A DNA stretch of 64,000 nucleotides from the NCBI GenBank assembly GCA_945873305.1, contig CAMCCX010000001.1:42498-106497 (forward strand), in the 5' to 3' direction. This document shows positions 60,611 through 64,000 of this stretch, one piece after another; the stretch's first letter is position 1, and each line of letters starts with the position of its first letter. This DNA comes from Akkermansia muciniphila (lineage in GTDB: Bacteria; Verrucomicrobiota; Verrucomicrobiia; Verrucomicrobiales; Akkermansiaceae). Position numbers and translations under genes: made by a program. The notes under the pieces were generated by a model. The model did not search any database and was not told where the DNA came from. It worked only from the letters and a program-made list of their open reading frames with translations.

Positions 60611-61723
60611 ATGAAATTCCTATCTGTTTCCCTGCTTCTGATCACGTCCGCCATCGCGGCCGAAACCGCGCCCCGCAATGAACAAACCGTCGTGCTCGAC
60701 GCCACCGGCGTGCAAAACCTCGGCATCGAAACCGTCGCCGTCGAGGAGTCCACCTTCGAGCGCGGCATCCCGGTGCTTGGTGAAATCGAACACACCTGTG
60801 AGAGCCACTCCGTCCTCTCCAGCCGCATCGCCGGCAAGATCATCGAAGTCGGCGTCCACAAGGGGGAGTTCGTGAAAAAAGGCGACGTCCTGCTCCGCGT
60901 GGAAAGCCGCCAGCCCGGCGATCCGCCGCCGGTGATCGAGCTCAAAGCCCCGGCCGACGGCCTCGTCACCCGCTCGGAAGGCCACCTCGGCGCGCCCGTC
61001 GAGCCCGACAAGGAGCTGATGGAAATCCTCGATCTATCCACCGTGTGGGCCGTCGCCCGCGTGCCGCAACACCAGGCCGCCCTGCTCGTCGAAGGGCTCG
61101 CCGCGCGGATCCGAGTCCCCGCGCTCGGCAAGGATGAATACGAGTCGGAATTCCTCCGCCTCGGCACCGGCGACGATCTCGCGAAGGGAACTCTCGAAGC
61201 CGTTTTCGAACTGCCCAATCCCGGCAACAAACTCCGTCCCGGCATGCGCGCCGAGATTTCCCTCATCGCCTCGAAACGCGACGGCGTCTTCAGCGTGCCG
61301 CGCGAGGCCCTGCAAGGCGACCGCTCGGACCGCTTCGTTTTCATCAAGGACTACGAGTTGGCAAACGCGTTCGTTAGGGTTCCCGTCACCGTCGGCGAGA
61401 TCGGCGGCGACCGCGTCGAAATCACCGCCGGACTCATGCCGGGCGACGAGGTGGTCTTGAAAGGAGCCTACGCCCTTTCGTTCGCCGGCAAGGGCAGCGC
61501 CTCGCTCAAGGACGCGCTCGATGCCGCCCACGGCCATCCCCACAACGAGGACGGCACCGAGATGTCCAAGGAACAGATCGCCGCCGGGGAAGCCGGTCAC
61601 GCCCACGATCACGGCGGTCATTCTAGCAATCATCTGACAATCTTCCTCGCCATCACCAGCGGCGTGCTGTTCCTGCTGTTGCTGGCCTCGCCCTTCATTT
61701 TCCGCGCCCGTTCCCAAGCCTGA
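60611..61723 (+). CDS. RND periplasmic adaptor with His-rich, TM-anchored C-terminus
   Basis: This 370-aa membrane-fusion protein starts with a signal peptide (MKFLSVSLLLITSAIAA). The lipoyl-like half domains are visible: RIAGKIIEVGVHKGEFVKKG and LKAPADGLVTRSEGHLGAPV; the barrel has LRPGMRAEISLIASKRDGVF and the membrane-proximal part VTVGEIGGDRVEITAGLMPG. After about residue 305 it has a His-rich stretch (DAAHGHPHNEDG, then GHAHDHGGHSSNHL) and a C-terminal TM helix (TIFLAITSGVLFLLLLASPF). Usual adaptors lack a C-terminal membrane helix. It links the RND pump to the TolC-like protein. The pump gene starts 4 bp later. Confidence 0.9.
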   Translation: MKFLSVSLLLITSAIAAETAPRNEQTVVLDATGVQNLGIETVAVEESTFERGIPVLGEIEHTCESHSVLSSRIAGKIIEVGVHKGEFVKKGDVLLRVESRQPGDPPPVIELKAPADGLVTRSEGHLGAPVEPDKELMEILDLSTVWAVARVPQHQAALLVEGLAARIRVPALGKDEYESEFLRLGTGDDLAKGTLEAVFELPNPGNKLRPGMRAEISLIASKRDGVFSVPREALQGDRSDRFVFIKDYELANAFVRVPVTVGEIGGDRVEITAGLMPGDEVVLKGAYALSFAGKGSASLKDALDAAHGHPHNEDGTEMSKEQIAAGEAGHAHDHGGHSSNHLTIFLAITSGVLFLLLLASPFIFRARSQA

Positions 61724-61727
61724 CGCC

Positions 61728-64000
61728 ATGCTCAACCACCTCATCCGCTTCTCGCTGAAGAACCGCGCGCTGGTCATCGCCGTCGCGCTGCTGGTCATGC
61801 TGCTAGGACTTCGCACCGCCACGGAACTCCCCGTCGAAGTCCTCCCGGACATGACCAAGCCCACCGTCACCGTGCTGACCGAAGCGCCCGGCCTCGCCCC
61901 CGAGGAGGTCGAGACCCTCGTCACCCGCCCGCTGGAAAACGTCCTGCTAGGCGTCGGCGGGCTCGACCGCCTGCGCTCGAATTCCGACGTCGGCCTCTCG
62001 CTCGTCTTCGTCGAGTTCGCCTGGGGCACCGACATTTACAAGGCCCGCCAGCTCGTCCAGGAGCGCCTGCAAGCCGCGCGTCTGCCCGCGGGCGCGCGCT
62101 CCGGCATGACGCCCGTTTCCTCGCTGATGGGGGAAATCCTCCTCGTCGGCCTGCGCTCAAAGGACCACGCCGTCGCCCCGATGGACCTCCGCACCTTCGC
62201 CGAGTGGACCGTCGCCCGCCGCCTGCAAAGCATCCCCGGCGTGGCCGAAGTTCTCGCCATCGGCGGCGGCGTCAAGCAAGTCCATGTCGAGCCGGACCTC
62301 CTGAAAATGCAGGCCGAGGGCGTCTCGTTAGAGGAGTTGGAAAAGGCCGTCTCGCTCTCCGCGGGCAACGCCACCAGCGGCTACCTCCAGTCAGGCCCGC
62401 GCGAAATCATGGTCCGCAACCTCGCCATGACCGCCGACCCCGCGGACATCGCCGCCGCCATCGTCAAACAGGTGGACCAGCGCATGATCACCATCGGCGA
62501 CGTCGCCACGGTGAAATTCGGCGTCGCCACCATGCGCGGCGACGCGGCGATCGCCTTCGAGGGCGACCAGCGGGAAACCGCCGGCGTGGTCCTCAGCATC
62601 GACAAGGCTCCCGGTTTCGACACGCTGGAACTAACCGCCAAAATCGAAAAGGCGCTCGAAGAACTCCGCCCCGGCCTGCCGCCCGGCGTCGAGGCCGGCA
62701 TCCTTTTCCGGCAGGGCGATTTCATCGAGCACGCCGTCGGCAATCTCAAGGCAGCGATCCGCGACGGCGCGATCATGGTGACCATCATCCTCTTTCTTTT
62801 CCTCCTCAATGTCCGGACCACCCTGATCACCCTAACGGCCATCCCGCTGTCCTTCGCGATCACGTTCCTCACCTTCAAATGGTTCGGCACCGGGGTGAAC
62901 AGCATGACGCTCGGCGGCATCGCCGTGGCCATCGGGATGGTGGTGGACGACGCCATCGTCGATGTGGAAAACGTCTTCCGCCGCCTGCGGGAAAACGCCG
63001 CGCGACCGGAGCCCAAGCCGCGCCTCGAAGTGATCGCCGCCGCGTCGAGCGAGGTGCGCTCCAGCATCCTCTACGCCACCATCCTGATCGTGCTCGTTTT
63101 CGTCCCGCTGCTAGGACTGGCGGGATTGGAAGGTCGGCTGTTCCGCCCCATCGCCATCGCCACGATTGTCAGCATGGCGGCATCGTTCATCGTTTCCCTA
63201 ACGGTGATTCCGGTGCTTTGCTCGTTCCTGCTCAAGCCGAAGGAAGGCAAGCCGCACCGCGACGGGCCGCTGGTGAGAGCGCTGAAAGCCTTCACCCGCG
63301 CGACCTTCCTGCGCGCGGCCTTCGGCGCGCCGCTCGCCGTCATCGGCGCGGTTGTCCTGCTCGTCGTCGCGGCGGGCATGCTCTATCCGGGCATGGGCAA
63401 GGAATTCCTGCCGACCTTCAACGAGGGCAGCGCCACCATTTCCTTCGCCAGCGCGCCGGGCAGCTCGTTGAAACAGTCGAATGAAGTCGGGCAAAAAGCC
63501 GTCGAGCTGTTGTTGCAAATCCCCGAGGTCAAAACCGTCGGCCGCCGCGCCGGCCGCGCCGAGCGCGACGACCACGTCATGCCCGTTTCCGTGAATGAAT
63601 TCGACGTCGAGTTCCGCGAAGGCGGCCGCGGGCGCGAGCAGGTTTTCGCGGAGATCCGCGAGAAACTCAAGGGGATCCCCGGCACCTTCGTCAACGTCGG
63701 CCAACCCATCGGCCACCGCCTCAGCCACATGCTCAGCGGCGTTTCCGCCAAGATCGCGGTGAAGATCCACGGGCCGGATCTCGACACCTTGCGCCGCCTC
63801 GGCACGCAGGTGAAGGACGCCGGCAAAAGCATCTCCGGGCTAACTGACGTGAACCTGGAAGCCCAAGTCCCGATCCCGCAGATCCGCATCGAGGTGAACC
63901 GCGCGCGCGCCCGCCTTGAAGGGCTCTCGCCGGGCGAAATCAACGGCCAGGCCTCCAGAATGTTAGGAGGCTCGGTGCTCGGCGAGCTCCGCGAGGGCGA
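61728..64000 (+). CDS. Heavy-metal RND efflux pump, partial at the window edge
   Basis: The reading frame opens at 61728 and runs off the right end without a stop (757 codons present; intact pumps are about 1030-1060 aa). It starts LNHLIRFSLKNRALVIAVAL and continues with the porter-domain motif PEEVETLVTRPLENVLLGVG. The TM4 proton-relay motif VAIGMVVDDAIVDVENVFRR is the heavy-metal RND signature (CzcA/CusA type). The second large periplasmic loop begins near 63420 (TFNEGSATISFASAPGS). Together with the three upstream genes it forms a complete tripartite exporter for divalent metals; which metal cannot be read from the sequence. Confidence 0.92.
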   Translation, partial: MLNHLIRFSLKNRALVIAVALLVMLLGLRTATELPVEVLPDMTKPTVTVLTEAPGLAPEEVETLVTRPLENVLLGVGGLDRLRSNSDVGLSLVFVEFAWGTDIYKARQLVQERLQAARLPAGARSGMTPVSSLMGEILLVGLRSKDHAVAPMDLRTFAEWTVARRLQSIPGVAEVLAIGGGVKQVHVEPDLLKMQAEGVSLEELEKAVSLSAGNATSGYLQSGPREIMVRNLAMTADPADIAAAIVKQVDQRMITIGDVATVKFGVATMRGDAAIAFEGDQRETAGVVLSIDKAPGFDTLELTAKIEKALEELRPGLPPGVEAGILFRQGDFIEHAVGNLKAAIRDGAIMVTIILFLFLLNVRTTLITLTAIPLSFAITFLTFKWFGTGVNSMTLGGIAVAIGMVVDDAIVDVENVFRRLRENAARPEPKPRLEVIAAASSEVRSSILYATILIVLVFVPLLGLAGLEGRLFRPIAIATIVSMAASFIVSLTVIPVLCSFLLKPKEGKPHRDGPLVRALKAFTRATFLRAAFGAPLAVIGAVVLLVVAAGMLYPGMGKEFLPTFNEGSATISFASAPGSSLKQSNEVGQKAVELLLQIPEVKTVGRRAGRAERDDHVMPVSVNEFDVEFREGGRGREQVFAEIREKLKGIPGTFVNVGQPIGHRLSHMLSGVSAKIAVKIHGPDLDTLRRLGTQVKDAGKSISGLTDVNLEAQVPIPQIRIEVNRARARLEGLSPGEINGQASRMLGGSVLGELREG

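Noticed and set aside
61728..64000. Large minus-strand frames inside the RND pump region
   Set aside because: The plus-strand frame has the proton-relay and porter motifs of RND pumps; the minus-strand frames do not resemble proteins.

Overview
The window is GC-rich DNA that looks like Verrucomicrobiota (PVC superphylum), most likely Verrucomicrobiales. The evidence is a PVC-type dehydrogenase/haem protein with a C-terminal CxxCH (355-3045), ExbB/ExbD genes clustered with a membrane-anchored toroid protein, the DapL route to lysine, weak or absent Shine-Dalgarno sequences, and two TGTTC-N4-GAACA palindromes, the form reported for Verrucomicrobia LexA. No rRNA, tRNA, CRISPR array, transposase or phage block was seen. 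Layout: 0.36-6.5 kb holds the haem protein, asnS, menC and menE (menaquinone). 6.5-9.4 kb is an eroded patch with a truncated VOC gene, a broken transglutaminase-like gene and the second of two 21-bp-period degenerate repeat arrays; the first is at 103-354. 9.4-19 kb holds priA, a Whirly-like protein behind a LexA-type palindrome, a secreted Lon-like protein, an enoyl reductase, an AraC regulator divergent from an AraA-like isomerase, and dapL. 19-28 kb holds rpsO-pnp, a hypothetical gene, a heparinase II/III pseudogene, a NifU/IscU-type scaffold, an ABC-2 exporter half and two envelope proteins.  28.4-41.3 kb is a co-directional minus-strand block: a 978-aa TPR protein, a 292-aa secreted protein, ExbB, ExbD, ExbD, a TonB-like anchored alpha/alpha-toroid protein, a second ExbB, a third ExbD, a 790-aa TPR protein and speA. 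This is the best candidate for an undescribed system: an ion-motive-force-powered envelope machine in which a toroid protein occupies the place of TonB.  41.4-48.4 kb holds bioA, an intergenic region with paralogous REP-like hairpins, and the SOS mutagenesis cassette imuA-imuB-dnaE2 behind a LexA-type box. 48.5-58.8 kb holds a GNAT acetyltransferase, uvrC, hicAB, ribD, a large MscS channel, a rhodanese gene whose 3' end is duplicated around a small kinase-like gene, a ParE-type toxin-antitoxin pair, rsgA and a thioesterase. 58.9-64 kb is a heavy-metal RND efflux operon (His-rich small protein, TolC-like, adaptor, RND pump) that runs off the right edge.  Functional themes are menaquinone, lysine, biotin and riboflavin synthesis, DNA damage response (priA, uvrC, imuABC, Whirly-like protein), envelope energetics and transport, and metal export. 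Several accessory genes carry frameshifts plus internal deletions, which points to real gene decay rather than simple sequencing error. All family assignments are from reading the translations; no database search was run.
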